Shown here one piece after another: positions 8,257 to 15,832 of a stretch of DNA of 64,000 nucleotides (within the stretch, counting starts at the first letter, position 1; each line of letters opens with the position of its first letter). Origin of the DNA: Paraburkholderia sacchari (lineage in GTDB: Bacteria > Pseudomonadota > Gammaproteobacteria > Burkholderiales > Burkholderiaceae); assembly GCF_000785435.2 (NCBI RefSeq), contig NZ_JTDB02000008.1, forward strand, positions 186,001 to 250,000. Direction: 5' to 3'. The notes beneath the pieces are model-generated. The model was not told where the DNA came from. It ran no database searches and was given only the letters and a program-made list of their open reading frames with translations. A program made the position numbers and the translations under genes.

Positions 8257-8287
8257 AAAAGAGAAGCGCCGGACGTGCCGGCGCTTC
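8257..8287 (-). terminator. Terminator for the IclR gene, possibly bidirectional
   Basis: A 10-bp perfect stem (GAAGCGCCGG / CCGGCGCTTC, loop 5) lies between two convergent genes. On the minus strand it is followed by TCTTTTGC, so it best serves the IclR gene, but it can also close the helix-turn-helix gene. Confidence 0.7.
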
Positions 8288-8342
8288 GGGAGCTTCAATG
8301 CGATTGCGCGAAATGGGTTCGCGCTCAAGGTGGACTGGTCGC

Positions 8343-9146
8343 TCAGGCTGCCGTCTGCACGCTGCCTTCAGCTGGCTCCGGGTGGTAACCGAGCGATTCG
8401 GAAATCAGGAGCGCCGTCTTGCTCAGTTGCCCAAGCCACGAGTCCTGGAGGCGGTCGGCGGGCGCCGAAAGCGAAAGCCCGGCAACGAGTTTGCCGGTGT
8501 CGTCGTAAATGCCTGCTGCGATGCAGCGCACACCCAGTTCCAGTTCCTCGTTGTCGCGTGCGCAGGATTGCTGGCGCACGTGGGCGAGTTCACGCTCGAG
8601 CCGGCCAAGGTCGGTGATGCTATTGCGCGTGTGACCCGAAAGGCCCGTGCGCGTGGCATAGGCGCGAACGCGATTGGCTTCGTCGGCGGCAAGAAAGAGT
8701 TTGCCAACGGACGTGAGGTGCAGCGGCGCGCGGCCGCCAATCGCCCGCACCACCTGCATGCCTGAGCGTTCGGAATAAGCTCGCTCGATATAGACGATCT
8801 CGTCGCCCTGGCGCACCGAGAGGTTCACGGTCTGGCCAGTGAGACGATGCAGTTCGCGCATGGGAGTGAGCGCGGCGTCGCGTACCGAGAGGCGCGCCTT
8901 CACGAGATTGCCTAGCTCCAGCAGTCGCATGCCCAGCCGGTACGTGCCGGGATCCGAGCGGTCGACAAGCCGGCAACTCACCATGTCGTTGAGAATGCGG
9001 TGCGCGGTCGACGGATGGAGTTCGGTGCGTTGCGCGAGATCCTTCAGGCTGACCGGGTCGGTGTGCGCGGCGAGCGCATCGAGGAGGCGCATCATGCGCT
9101 CGATCACCTGAATCGAGGTCTTCGGATCCGGATTGGTGTCGGTCAT
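8343..9146 (-). CDS. IclR family transcriptional regulator
   Basis: The 267-residue protein has an N-terminal winged helix-turn-helix (SLKDLAQRTELHPSTAHRIL, about 35-55) and a C-terminal IclR effector domain (PLHLTSVGKLFLAA, CARDNEELELGVRCIAAGIYD). The ATG at 9146 (MTDTNPDPKTSIQVIERMMR) is preferred over a start at 9371, because the 75 upstream codons are translated intergenic sequence. The gene is divergent from lutA with 236 bases between them, so it is a good candidate for controlling lutAB in response to an organic acid. The effector is not known from sequence; lactate or a related hydroxyacid is an inference from the neighbour. Confidence 0.92.
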   Translation of the reverse strand: MTDTNPDPKTSIQVIERMMRLLDALAAHTDPVSLKDLAQRTELHPSTAHRILNDMVSCRLVDRSDPGTYRLGMRLLELGNLVKARLSVRDAALTPMRELHRLTGQTVNLSVRQGDEIVYIERAYSERSGMQVVRAIGGRAPLHLTSVGKLFLAADEANRVRAYATRTGLSGHTRNSITDLGRLERELAHVRQQSCARDNEELELGVRCIAAGIYDDTGKLVAGLSLSAPADRLQDSWLGQLSKTALLISESLGYHPEPAEGSVQTAA

Positions 9147-9382
9147 GGGGGCAAGATTCCAGGTGCGGATTCGTATGGCGAGTATAAGAAACTCGGCACG
9201 GAAGCGAGCATTGTATCTCGTATGGTGAAAAAAGACAGCGGTTGACGGGAATGTGCACTGGTAGGGCGGTCGCATTCGCGCCTGTGGCGGAGCCCGTCGG
9301 GCTATCGATCCTGGGGCAGTCCGGCGTTGGTGGCAGCGGCGAAACGTCGGATAATCGGGGACGGTTTTCACGAGGAGTTCCC
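9147..9382. promoter_or_regulatory. Divergent control region between the iclR-type gene and lutA
   Basis: This 236-base spacer must hold promoters for both directions and, if the IclR protein is local, its operator. I see several A/T-rich patches (for example GAGTATAAGAAACTC near 9179) but no hexamer pair I would defend. A clean ribosome site GAGGAG precedes lutA. Confidence 0.4.
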
Positions 9383-10105
9383 ATGCGAGTCGGTTTGTTC
9401 GTCACCTGTCTTGTCGACACCATGCGTCCCGAAATCGGTTTTTCGGCGCTCAAGTTGCTCGAGGAGGCAGGCTATGAGGTGGACGTCCCGCCCGCGCAGA
9501 CCTGCTGCGGACAACCGGCCTACAACTCGGGCGAGCGGCCGCTCGCGCGCGACCTCGCGGAAAAGACGCTGCGCGAATTCGAGCAATTCGACTATGTGGT
9601 GATTCCGTCGGGCTCCTGTGGCGGGATGATTCGCGCGCACTACGGCGATCTCTTTCGCGACGATCCCGAGTTGATGGCGCGCTATGGCAAGCTGCGCGAG
9701 CGCGTCTATGAATTGACGGATTTCCTCGTGAATGTTGCGAAAGTCACGCTGCCCGAAGGCGAATTCCGCGGGCCGGTGACCTACCACGACTCGTGCTCGG
9801 GCTTGCGCGAACTGGGCGTAAAGGCGCAGCCGCGCGCGTTGCTCGCGCAGCGCGGCGTCGCAGTGCAGGAGATGAAGGACTGCGAGCATTGCTGCGGTTT
9901 CGGCGGCACCTTTGCGGTCAAGTACGGCGCGATCTCCACGGCCATCGTTGACGAAAAATGCATGAACGTGCAGGCGAGCGGAGCGGGCGCCGTGGTGCTC
10001 GGCGACCTTGGCTGCATGCTGAATATCGAAGGGCGTTTGCGCCGCACTGGCGATGCCAGCACCCGGGTTTTGCACATCGCCCAGGTGCTGGCCGGCGACG
10101 TCTGA
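9383..10105 (+). CDS. lutA: L-lactate oxidation Fe-S subunit LutA (CCG-domain protein)
   Basis: LutA is one subunit of the LutABC L-lactate dehydrogenase complex, which oxidises lactate to pyruvate in the cytoplasm. The 240-residue protein is of normal length and has two CCG (DUF224) repeats. The first is CCGQPAYNSG (C41-C42); the second is CEHCCGFGGTFAVKYG near residue 175. These cysteine-rich motifs hold iron-sulfur or related redox centres in the family. The ATG at 9383 follows GAGGAGTTCCC and gives the conserved MRVGLFVTCLVDTMRPE. lutB follows after 160 bases that hold a tandem repeat. YkgE is the E. coli name. Confidence 0.9.
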   Translation: MRVGLFVTCLVDTMRPEIGFSALKLLEEAGYEVDVPPAQTCCGQPAYNSGERPLARDLAEKTLREFEQFDYVVIPSGSCGGMIRAHYGDLFRDDPELMARYGKLRERVYELTDFLVNVAKVTLPEGEFRGPVTYHDSCSGLRELGVKAQPRALLAQRGVAVQEMKDCEHCCGFGGTFAVKYGAISTAIVDEKCMNVQASGAGAVVLGDLGCMLNIEGRLRRTGDASTRVLHIAQVLAGDV

Positions 10106-10180
10106 GACGCCGCTCGCCAGCCGGGGCGCCAGCGCATCAAGCATCAAGACTCATGAGGCCCCCAACATCCGCCTGAATCC

Positions 10181-10255
10181 GACCGCACACGACCGCACAC
10201 GACCGCACACGACCGCACACGACCGCACACGACCGCACACGACCGCACACGACCG
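10181..10255 (+). repeat. Seven tandem copies of the 10-mer GACCGCACAC
   Basis: Seven exact head-to-tail copies (10181-10250) are followed by a partial eighth (GACCG). The array lies between lutA and lutB and ends about 10 bases before the lutB start. Perfect identity suggests recent expansion and possible copy-number variation by slipped-strand mispairing. Confidence 0.97.
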
Positions 10256-10265
10256 ACTCCACGCC

Positions 10266-11702
10266 ATGCAAGTTCAATCGATGCAATTCAAGGCGCGCGC
10301 CGGCCAGAAGCTGGCTGATCAGCGTCTGCAGCAGAACCTCAAGAAGCTCTCGACCAAGTTCGTTTCCGCGCGTGCGGAGGCGATCACGGCGATCGACTTT
10401 CCGGCCACACGCGCGGCGCTCAAGGAGCGCCGCAATCGTGCACTCGAAAATCTCGATGTCTGGATCGAGCAGTTCGAAGCCGAAGCAACCCGCCGCGGCG
10501 TGACAGTCCTGTTTGCCGAGACGTCGCGCGATGCGGCGAAGCTCGTCGCCGAAATCGCGCGCAAGCACGAGGTTCGCAAGGTCATCAAGACGAAGTCGAT
10601 GGTCTCCGAGGAAATGCAGTTGAACACGGTGCTCGCGGAGATGGGGGTGCAATCCATCGAAACGGATCTCGGCGAATACATCCTGCAGATCAACAATAAC
10701 GAGCCGCCGAGCCACATCATTGCGCCCGTCGTCCACAAGGACAAGGACGAGATCGCCGACCTGTTCGCGAAGACCCATCACAAGCCGCGCCTCACGGAAA
10801 TTCCCGACATGACGCGCGAGGCGCGCGAGATGCTGCGGCCGCACTTCCTTTCCGCGGACATGGGCGTGACGGGCGGCAACTTCCTCATTGCGGAGACGGG
10901 CTCGGTCGCGCTCGTGACGAACGAGGGCAACGAAGGCATGTGCACCGTCATGCCGCGCGTGCATGTGGCGGTCACCGGCATCGAAAAAGTCTTGCCGACG
11001 CTCGAAGACCTTGCCACCGCAATGCGCCTGCTGCCGCGCTCGGCCACCGGGCAGGCCACGTCGAATTATTTTTCCGTTCTCACAGGCCCGCGCGGGGCGG
11101 ACGACCAGGACGGTCCCGAGCATATGTATGTCGTGCTCGTCGATGGCGGGCGCACCGGTCTCATCGGCGGCGAGTTTCAGGAGATGCTGCGCTGTATCCG
11201 CTGCGGCGCCTGTATGAACCATTGCCCGGTTTATCAGAAGGTGGGCGGGCACGCTTACGGCTGGGTCTATCCGGGGCCGATGGGGTCGGTGCTCACGCCG
11301 AGCTACGTGGGCATCGACAAGGCGCTCGATCTGCCGCAGGCCGCCACGCTTTGCGGCGAGTGCAACAGCGTCTGCCCGGTGGGCATCCCGCTCTCGGACC
11401 TGCTGCGCAAGCTGCGCGAGAAGCAGACCGAACGGCGCCTGCGCCCGTGGCGAGAACGCGCGGCACTGGCGGTGTGGGGCTGGTTCGCGCTGCATCCCGG
11501 CGCTTATGGGCTGCTCACGAAGCTCGGTGTGCGCGTGCTTGAGCGCATGGGCGGGCAGTCGCAGCTCATTCGCAGGTTGCCGTTCGCGAGCGGCTGGACC
11601 GACGGGCGGGACATGCCGGCTCCGGTCGGGCGCACGTTCCGCGAACTCTACGCTGCACGGCACACGCATCTGGATGCGACCGGGCGCACACGGAAGGCGT
11701 GA
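10266..11702 (+). CDS. lutB: L-lactate oxidation Fe-S protein LutB (LUD domain + 2x[4Fe-4S])
   Basis: LutB carries electrons in the LutABC lactate oxidation complex. The 478-residue product has an N-terminal LUD domain (about 70-300, with ADMGVTGGNFLIAETGSVAL). A ferredoxin-type domain follows with CIRCGACMNHCPVY and CGECNSVCPVG, the cysteines for two [4Fe-4S] clusters. The C-terminal region is the family's DUF3390-like segment. The ATG at 10266 is preferred, with ATG 10281 also possible. Neither has a good Shine-Dalgarno, because the bases in front are the repeat array. A further in-frame start lies back at 10053 inside lutA, but would translate the repeat and is less likely. No lutC follows. 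Confidence 0.9.
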   Translation: MQVQSMQFKARAGQKLADQRLQQNLKKLSTKFVSARAEAITAIDFPATRAALKERRNRALENLDVWIEQFEAEATRRGVTVLFAETSRDAAKLVAEIARKHEVRKVIKTKSMVSEEMQLNTVLAEMGVQSIETDLGEYILQINNNEPPSHIIAPVVHKDKDEIADLFAKTHHKPRLTEIPDMTREAREMLRPHFLSADMGVTGGNFLIAETGSVALVTNEGNEGMCTVMPRVHVAVTGIEKVLPTLEDLATAMRLLPRSATGQATSNYFSVLTGPRGADDQDGPEHMYVVLVDGGRTGLIGGEFQEMLRCIRCGACMNHCPVYQKVGGHAYGWVYPGPMGSVLTPSYVGIDKALDLPQAATLCGECNSVCPVGIPLSDLLRKLREKQTERRLRPWRERAALAVWGWFALHPGAYGLLTKLGVRVLERMGGQSQLIRRLPFASGWTDGRDMPAPVGRTFRELYAARHTHLDATGRTRKA

Positions 11703-11869
11703 CGAAGCCTTTCCAGCCGTTTCACCGGCGCCAGGCTGCGCACTGTTTAGCCTGAGACAACAGTGTGTTCGTTTTTGCCGGGTTTTTCCTGATTGCGGCC
11801 TTCTATATCATTTCGACTGGCGATAGTGCGTCTGGGTCTATCGCTCCACAGTCGAGAGAGAGTCGCATC

Positions 11870-12115
11870 ATGAAAAAGAAAATAATGGTGTATTGGCCGT
11901 TGGCGCTGATCGTGCCGCTTGCGGCGATCGCATGGGTTCACGCATGGAATACCGCCGAGCAGCAGTTTCCGCTGGCAGCCGATCAAGTGAGTGCCGAGTT
12001 GGCGCGCGCCGTTTCATATGGGCTGGTTGGCGCGGGTGACGTGACCACCCCCGTCAAGGCTCCCGTCAAAGCAATCGGCGGCGTCGCGACGTTGCCGCGG
12101 ACGAACGCAATCTAA
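11870..12115 (+). CDS. Small hypothetical membrane-anchored protein (81 aa)
   Basis: I do not recognise this gene. The product begins MKKKIMVYW, followed by a hydrophobic stretch at about 8-23 (PLALIVPLAAIAW) that could be a membrane anchor or signal. Its short polar remainder contains VSAELARAVSYGLVG. A purine-rich GAGAGAGAG precedes the ATG. The frame stays open upstream to 11765 with another hydrophobic segment, but that extension has no ribosome site. It lies between lutB and the phosphatase gene, not obviously coupled to either. It may be a real lineage-specific small protein or a chance frame. Confidence 0.5.
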   Translation: MKKKIMVYWPLALIVPLAAIAWVHAWNTAEQQFPLAADQVSAELARAVSYGLVGAGDVTTPVKAPVKAIGGVATLPRTNAI

Positions 12116-12173
12116 GCCGCAGCGGCCTGGGCGATGGCTCAGGCTGCGCCGAGCGCACATCGTCGACACTTTG

Positions 12174-12179
12174 TATAAT
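12174..12179 (+). promoter_or_regulatory. Probable -10 element before the phosphatase gene
   Basis: A perfect TATAAT lies 63 bases before the start codon at 12242, but no good -35 hexamer is found 16-18 bases upstream. Confidence 0.4.
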
Positions 12180-12241
12180 TAAAAATTCGCCTGCGCCGCA
12201 GCGGCCTGTTGCAAACCGCTGCGCGCCTCACACCCGAATCG

Positions 12242-12724
12242 ATGAAAAAGGTTTCCGTCTGCTTTGTTTGCCTCGGCAACATCTGTCGTTCGCCCACGGC
12301 TGAAGCCGTGATGCGGCGCCTTGTCGACGAGGCGGGTTTGAGTGCGCACGTGTCGATCGATTCGGCGGGCACGGGCGATTGGCATATTGGCGAGGCGCCC
12401 GACGAACGCGCCCAGCGCGCCGGGGCCCAGCGCGGCTACGATCTGACCCCGCTGCGCGCCCGCCAGATCGCGGCGGAAGACTTTCACACGTTCGACTTGA
12501 TCGTCGCGATGGACGACGCCAATGTCACGGCGCTTGAGCAGGTGGCGCCGTCTGCCAGACGCGACAAGATTCGGCTGCTGATGGAATTCGCGCCGCAGTT
12601 GAACGAGCGCGTGGTCGCCGACCCGTATTTCGGCGGCACCGCCGGGTTCGAGACGGTGCTCGACCAGTGCGAAATGGCGTGTTCGGGCCTGCTGGCGGCG
12701 TTGCGCCCCCAACTGGCGGAATGA
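12242..12724 (+). CDS. Low-molecular-weight protein-tyrosine phosphatase
   Basis: The 160-residue enzyme carries the LMW-PTP signature near its N-terminus: CLGNICRS, with the C-x5-R loop formed by C10 and R16. It also has the general-acid DPY motif (VADPYFGG) in the C-terminal part. It hydrolyses phosphotyrosine on proteins; in bacteria such enzymes often counteract tyrosine kinases in polysaccharide export. No exopolysaccharide gene is near, so here it is a stand-alone enzyme beside the isc operon, an arrangement I recall from other Burkholderiaceae. The ATG at 12242 gives the normal N-terminus (MKKVSVCFVCLGN). Confidence 0.93.
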   Translation: MKKVSVCFVCLGNICRSPTAEAVMRRLVDEAGLSAHVSIDSAGTGDWHIGEAPDERAQRAGAQRGYDLTPLRARQIAAEDFHTFDLIVAMDDANVTALEQVAPSARRDKIRLLMEFAPQLNERVVADPYFGGTAGFETVLDQCEMACSGLLAALRPQLAE

Positions 12725-12807
12725 GATGAGCGTGCGGCGTACTCCCGTGCAGGTTTGCGCCGTTTTCCCTTTTCGTCATGCGCCTAATAACCCGAATGGC
12801 GGCGCGG

Positions 12808-12832
12808 ATACTTGACTAAACTAGTCATGTAT
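12808..12832. promoter_or_regulatory. IscR type 1 operator, upstream copy
   Basis: This 25-base imperfect palindrome starts ATACTTGACTAA and ends CTAGTCATGTAT; 10 of 12 arm positions pair. It matches the general form of IscR type 1 sites and covers the -35 hexamer. Confidence 0.75.
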
Positions 12833-12839
12833 TTATACT
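12812..12839 (+). promoter_or_regulatory. isc operon promoter
   Basis: TTGACT (12812-12817) and TATACT (12834-12839) are separated by 16 bases, 38 bases before the iscR start. Each hexamer lies in or at the edge of an IscR-type palindrome, so repressor binding would exclude RNA polymerase. Confidence 0.75.
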
Positions 12840-12859
12840 TGACGAAAATTGTCGAGAAT
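12835..12859. promoter_or_regulatory. IscR type 1 operator, downstream copy
   Basis: A second 25-base element, offset by 27 bases from the first, again starts ATACTTGAC and ends GTCGAGAAT; 8 of 12 arm positions pair. It covers the -10 region and the presumed transcription start. Confidence 0.68.
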
Positions 12860-12876
12860 TGCGGTTCCCCTACATC

Positions 12877-13410
12877 ATGAGACTCACCACCAAAGGCCGT
12901 TTCGCCGTCACGGCGATGATCGACCTGGCGCTGCGCCAGGAGCAGGGCCCGGTGACGCTTGCGGGTATCAGTCAGCGCCAGCATATCTCGCTGTCGTACC
13001 TCGAACAGTTGTTCGGCAAGCTGCGCCGTCATGAAATCGTCGAATCGGTCCGTGGGCCGGGCGGCGGCTATAACCTCGCGCGCCGCGCGGAGGACGTCAC
13101 GGTCGCGGACATCATCATCGCCGTGGACGAGCCGCTCGACGCCACCCAGTGCGGCGGCAAGGGCGCCTGCGAGGGCACCAAGCAGCACGACGGCCACTGC
13201 ATGACGCACGAACTCTGGTCGACGCTGAACCAGAAGATGGTCGAGTACCTCGATTCGGTTTCGCTGAAGGATCTGGTGGACAAGCAGCGCGCCCGCGAAG
13301 GCGCCGCGCCCACGCTCCTGCGCGACCGCCGCACCGAGGCCCCGGCGATGGAGCCGGTGCGCACGGTGCCGCTCGGGCCGAATTCCATATTCAACATGGC
13401 CGGTTCCTGA
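12877..13410 (+). CDS. iscR: Fe-S cluster assembly transcriptional regulator IscR
   Basis: IscR is an Rrf2-family repressor that binds DNA as a [2Fe-2S] dimer and represses its own operon when clusters are plentiful. The 177-residue protein has the winged helix-turn-helix (MRLTTKGRFAVTAMIDLAL, then ISLSYLEQLFGKLR) and cluster ligands C92, C98, C108 and H111. Compared with the E. coli spacing (C92, C98, C104, H107), four residues are inserted between the second and third cysteines. The ATG at 12877 gives the canonical N-terminus; an in-frame codon at 12859 lies inside the downstream operator. It heads the isc operon behind a promoter covered by two matching operators. Confidence 0.96.
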   Translation: MRLTTKGRFAVTAMIDLALRQEQGPVTLAGISQRQHISLSYLEQLFGKLRRHEIVESVRGPGGGYNLARRAEDVTVADIIIAVDEPLDATQCGGKGACEGTKQHDGHCMTHELWSTLNQKMVEYLDSVSLKDLVDKQRAREGAAPTLLRDRRTEAPAMEPVRTVPLGPNSIFNMAGS

Positions 13411-13482
13411 TCCCGCAACCCGGATCCCGACCACGGCCAGCGCAATACACAGAGCAGCAGACAGAATCCCCCGGAGCGATAG

Positions 13483-14706
13483 ATGAATAACGACATTCCC
13501 CACCTGCCCATTTATATGGACTACAGCGCGACGACGCCGGTCGACCCGCGCGTGGTGGACAAGATGATTCCGTATCTGCGCGAGCAGTTCGGCAATCCGG
13601 CGTCGCGCAGCCACGCCTATGGCTGGGACGCGGAGCGTGCCGTCGAAGAAGCGCGCGAGAACGTCGCGGCGCTCGTGAACGCGGATCCGCGCGAAATCAT
13701 CTGGACCTCCGGTGCAACCGAGTCGGACAACCTCGCGATCAAGGGTGCGGCGCACTTCTACAAGAGCCGTGGCAAGCACATCATCACGGTGAAGACCGAG
13801 CACAAGGCCGTGCTCGACACCTGCCGCGAACTCGAGCGCGAAGGTTACGAAGTCACGTATCTCGACGTGCTCGACAACGGCCTGATCGACCTCGAAGCGC
13901 TCAAGGCCGCGCTGCGCCCGGACACGATTCTCGTTTCCGTGATGCACGTGAACAACGAGATCGGCGTGATCCAGGACATCGAGACGATCGGCGAGCTTTG
14001 CCGCGAGAAGGGCATCATTTTCCACGTCGATGCCGCGCAATCGACCGGCAAAGCGCCCATCGACCTGCAAAAGCTCAAGGTCGACCTGATGTCGTTCTCG
14101 GCGCACAAGACCTATGGCCCGAAGGGCATCGGCGCGCTGTACGTGCGCCGCAAGCCGCGCGTGCGCATCGAGGCGCAGATGCACGGTGGCGGCCATGAGC
14201 GCGGTATGCGCTCGGGTACGCTGGCCACGCACCAGATCGTCGGCATGGGCGAGGCGTTCCGCATCGCGCGCGAAGAAATGGCCACGGAAAACGAGCGTAT
14301 TCGCATGCTGCGCGACCGTCTGCTCAAGGGGCTCTCGCAAATCGAAGAGACCTACGTGAACGGCGACATGGAAAAGCGCGTCCCGCACAACCTGAACATC
14401 AGCTTCAACTTCGTCGAAGGCGAGTCGCTGATCATGGCGGTCAAGGACGTGGCGGTGTCGTCGGGTTCGGCGTGCACCTCGGCCTCGCTCGAGCCGTCGT
14501 ATGTGCTGCGCGCGCTCGGCCGCAACGATGAACTCGCACACAGCTCGATTCGCTTCACGGTGGGCCGTTTCACGACCGAGCAAGATGTGGACTACGTGAT
14601 CAACCTGCTGCAGACGAAGATCGCCAAGCTGCGCGAGCTCTCGCCGCTGTGGGAAATGCACCAGGACGGCATCGACCTGTCGACCATCCAGTGGGCGGCG
14701 CATTAA
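13483..14706 (+). CDS. iscS: Cysteine desulfurase IscS
   Basis: IscS is the PLP-dependent desulfurase that removes sulfur from cysteine and passes it as a persulfide to IscU and to tRNA thiolation enzymes. The 407-residue protein contains the PLP lysine in SFSAHKTYGPKGIG (K209), the mobile active-site cysteine in SGSACTSASLEPS (C331) and the substrate-binding HVDAAQSTGK. Length and N-terminus (MNNDIPHLPIYMDYSATTPV) are normal. It follows iscR by 72 bases with a CGGAGCG ribosome site, and precedes iscU. Confidence 0.97.
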   Translation: MNNDIPHLPIYMDYSATTPVDPRVVDKMIPYLREQFGNPASRSHAYGWDAERAVEEARENVAALVNADPREIIWTSGATESDNLAIKGAAHFYKSRGKHIITVKTEHKAVLDTCRELEREGYEVTYLDVLDNGLIDLEALKAALRPDTILVSVMHVNNEIGVIQDIETIGELCREKGIIFHVDAAQSTGKAPIDLQKLKVDLMSFSAHKTYGPKGIGALYVRRKPRVRIEAQMHGGGHERGMRSGTLATHQIVGMGEAFRIAREEMATENERIRMLRDRLLKGLSQIEETYVNGDMEKRVPHNLNISFNFVEGESLIMAVKDVAVSSGSACTSASLEPSYVLRALGRNDELAHSSIRFTVGRFTTEQDVDYVINLLQTKIAKLRELSPLWEMHQDGIDLSTIQWAAH

Positions 14707-14734
14707 GGCGCACTAAGGTGCACTAAGGCAGATT
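14699..14734 (+). repeat. Short imperfect repeats behind iscS
   Basis: Three near-copies of GCGCACTAAGG follow one another across and just past the iscS stop codon. They look like small local duplications with no obvious function. Confidence 0.5.
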
Positions 14735-14821
14735 CAGGCGCATCGAACATCGACCCAGCCGCAGCGCAATCGGCAGATAACTGCATGCAGCGCGGCAAAC
14801 ACGAATTGAAGGAGTGTGATC

Positions 14822-15226
14822 ATGGCATATAGCGACAAGGTTCTGGACCACTACGAAAACCCGCGCAACGTCGGCTCGTTCGCGAAGGACGACGACGCAG
14901 TCGGCACCGGCATGGTCGGCGCGCCCGCATGTGGCGACGTCATGAAGCTGCAGATCCGCGTGGGTGCGGACGGCGTGATCGAGGACGCGAAGTTCAAGAC
15001 CTACGGCTGCGGTTCGGCCATTGCCTCGAGTTCGCTCGTGACCGAGTGGGTGAAGGGCAAGACGCTCGACCAGGCACTCGACATCAAGAACACGCAGATC
15101 GCCGAAGAGCTGGCGCTGCCGCCGGTGAAGATCCACTGCTCGATTCTCGCGGAAGACGCGATCAAGGCAGCGGTGGCCGACTACCGTCAGCGTCATACGA
15201 CGGAAGCCAAGGCGGACGCGGCTTAA
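14822..15226 (+). CDS. iscU: Fe-S cluster scaffold protein IscU
   Basis: IscU is the scaffold on which [2Fe-2S] clusters are built before HscA/HscB-driven transfer. The 134-residue protein has the three cluster cysteines C37, C63 and C106, the D39 that labilises the cluster, H105, and the LPPVK motif (99-103) recognised by HscA. The ATG at 14822 follows AAGGAG with suitable spacing and gives the conserved MAYSDKVLDHYENPRNVGS; an in-frame start two codons upstream is unlikely. It lies between iscS and iscA. Confidence 0.97.
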   Translation: MAYSDKVLDHYENPRNVGSFAKDDDAVGTGMVGAPACGDVMKLQIRVGADGVIEDAKFKTYGCGSAIASSSLVTEWVKGKTLDQALDIKNTQIAEELALPPVKIHCSILAEDAIKAAVADYRQRHTTEAKADAA

Positions 15227-15394
15227 GGCTCGCGACAAGCGCACCGGGTTGGGTGCGCGAGCGGGCGGGGCAGCGGCAAGCCTGTGGGCTGGCCGCTGCG
15301 GAATGAACGAATTTGGACGCAGGCAAGCCTGCGCCGCGTCGGGACGAAGCAGGTGCAAGCCCGAAACGATCGATGCGGGAAGCGGTGAAACGTT

Positions 15395-15718
15395 ATGGCA
15401 ATCACGTTGACAGAAAAAGCGGCACAGCACGTGCAGAAGTACTTGACCCGTCGCGGCAAGGGCATGGGCCTGCGTCTTGGCGTGCGCACGACGGGCTGCT
15501 CGGGCCTGGCGTACAAGCTGGAATATGTCGATGAGCTCGCGCCCGAGGACAACGTGTTCGAGAGCCACGGCGTGAAGGTCATCGTGGATCCGAAGAGCCT
15601 TGCCTATATCGACGGCACGGAGCTGGACTTCGTGCGCGAAGGGCTGAACGAGGGCTTCAAGTTCAAAAACCCGAACGTGAAGGACGAGTGCGGCTGCGGC
15701 GAGTCCTTCCGCATTTGA
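15395..15718 (+). CDS. iscA: A-type Fe-S carrier protein IscA
   Basis: IscA is an A-type carrier that delivers clusters to apoproteins and supports [4Fe-4S] maturation. The 107-residue protein has the three invariant cysteines C35 (TTGCSGLAY), C99 and C101 (DECGCGESF). The start MAITLTEKAAQHV is canonical. It lies 168 bases behind iscU, a longer gap than usual in an operon, and a terminator-like hairpin follows before hscB. Confidence 0.96.
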   Translation: MAITLTEKAAQHVQKYLTRRGKGMGLRLGVRTTGCSGLAYKLEYVDELAPEDNVFESHGVKVIVDPKSLAYIDGTELDFVREGLNEGFKFKNPNVKDECGCGESFRI

Positions 15719-15735
15719 GCGCGCGTATTGCGGTG

Positions 15736-15760
15736 AAAAGGCGGCCTGTGCCGCCTTTTT
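15736..15760 (+). terminator. Terminator-like hairpin between iscA and hscB
   Basis: A 10-bp perfect stem (AAAAGGCGGC / GCCGCCTTTT, loop CTGT) ends in TTTTT, 18 bases past the iscA stop. It sits inside the isc operon and may partially terminate, lowering hscBA-fdx-iscX relative to iscRSUA. Confidence 0.8.
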
Positions 15761-15832
15761 GATTTTTTGATTCGGCGTGCCGATCGTCGGATCGACGGAC
15801 CTTCACGACAGCACCACAAAACGTTCATTTCG

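Noticed and set aside
10181..10255. CRISPR-like repeats
   Set aside because: The units are 10 bases, directly adjacent and without spacers, so this is a simple tandem repeat.
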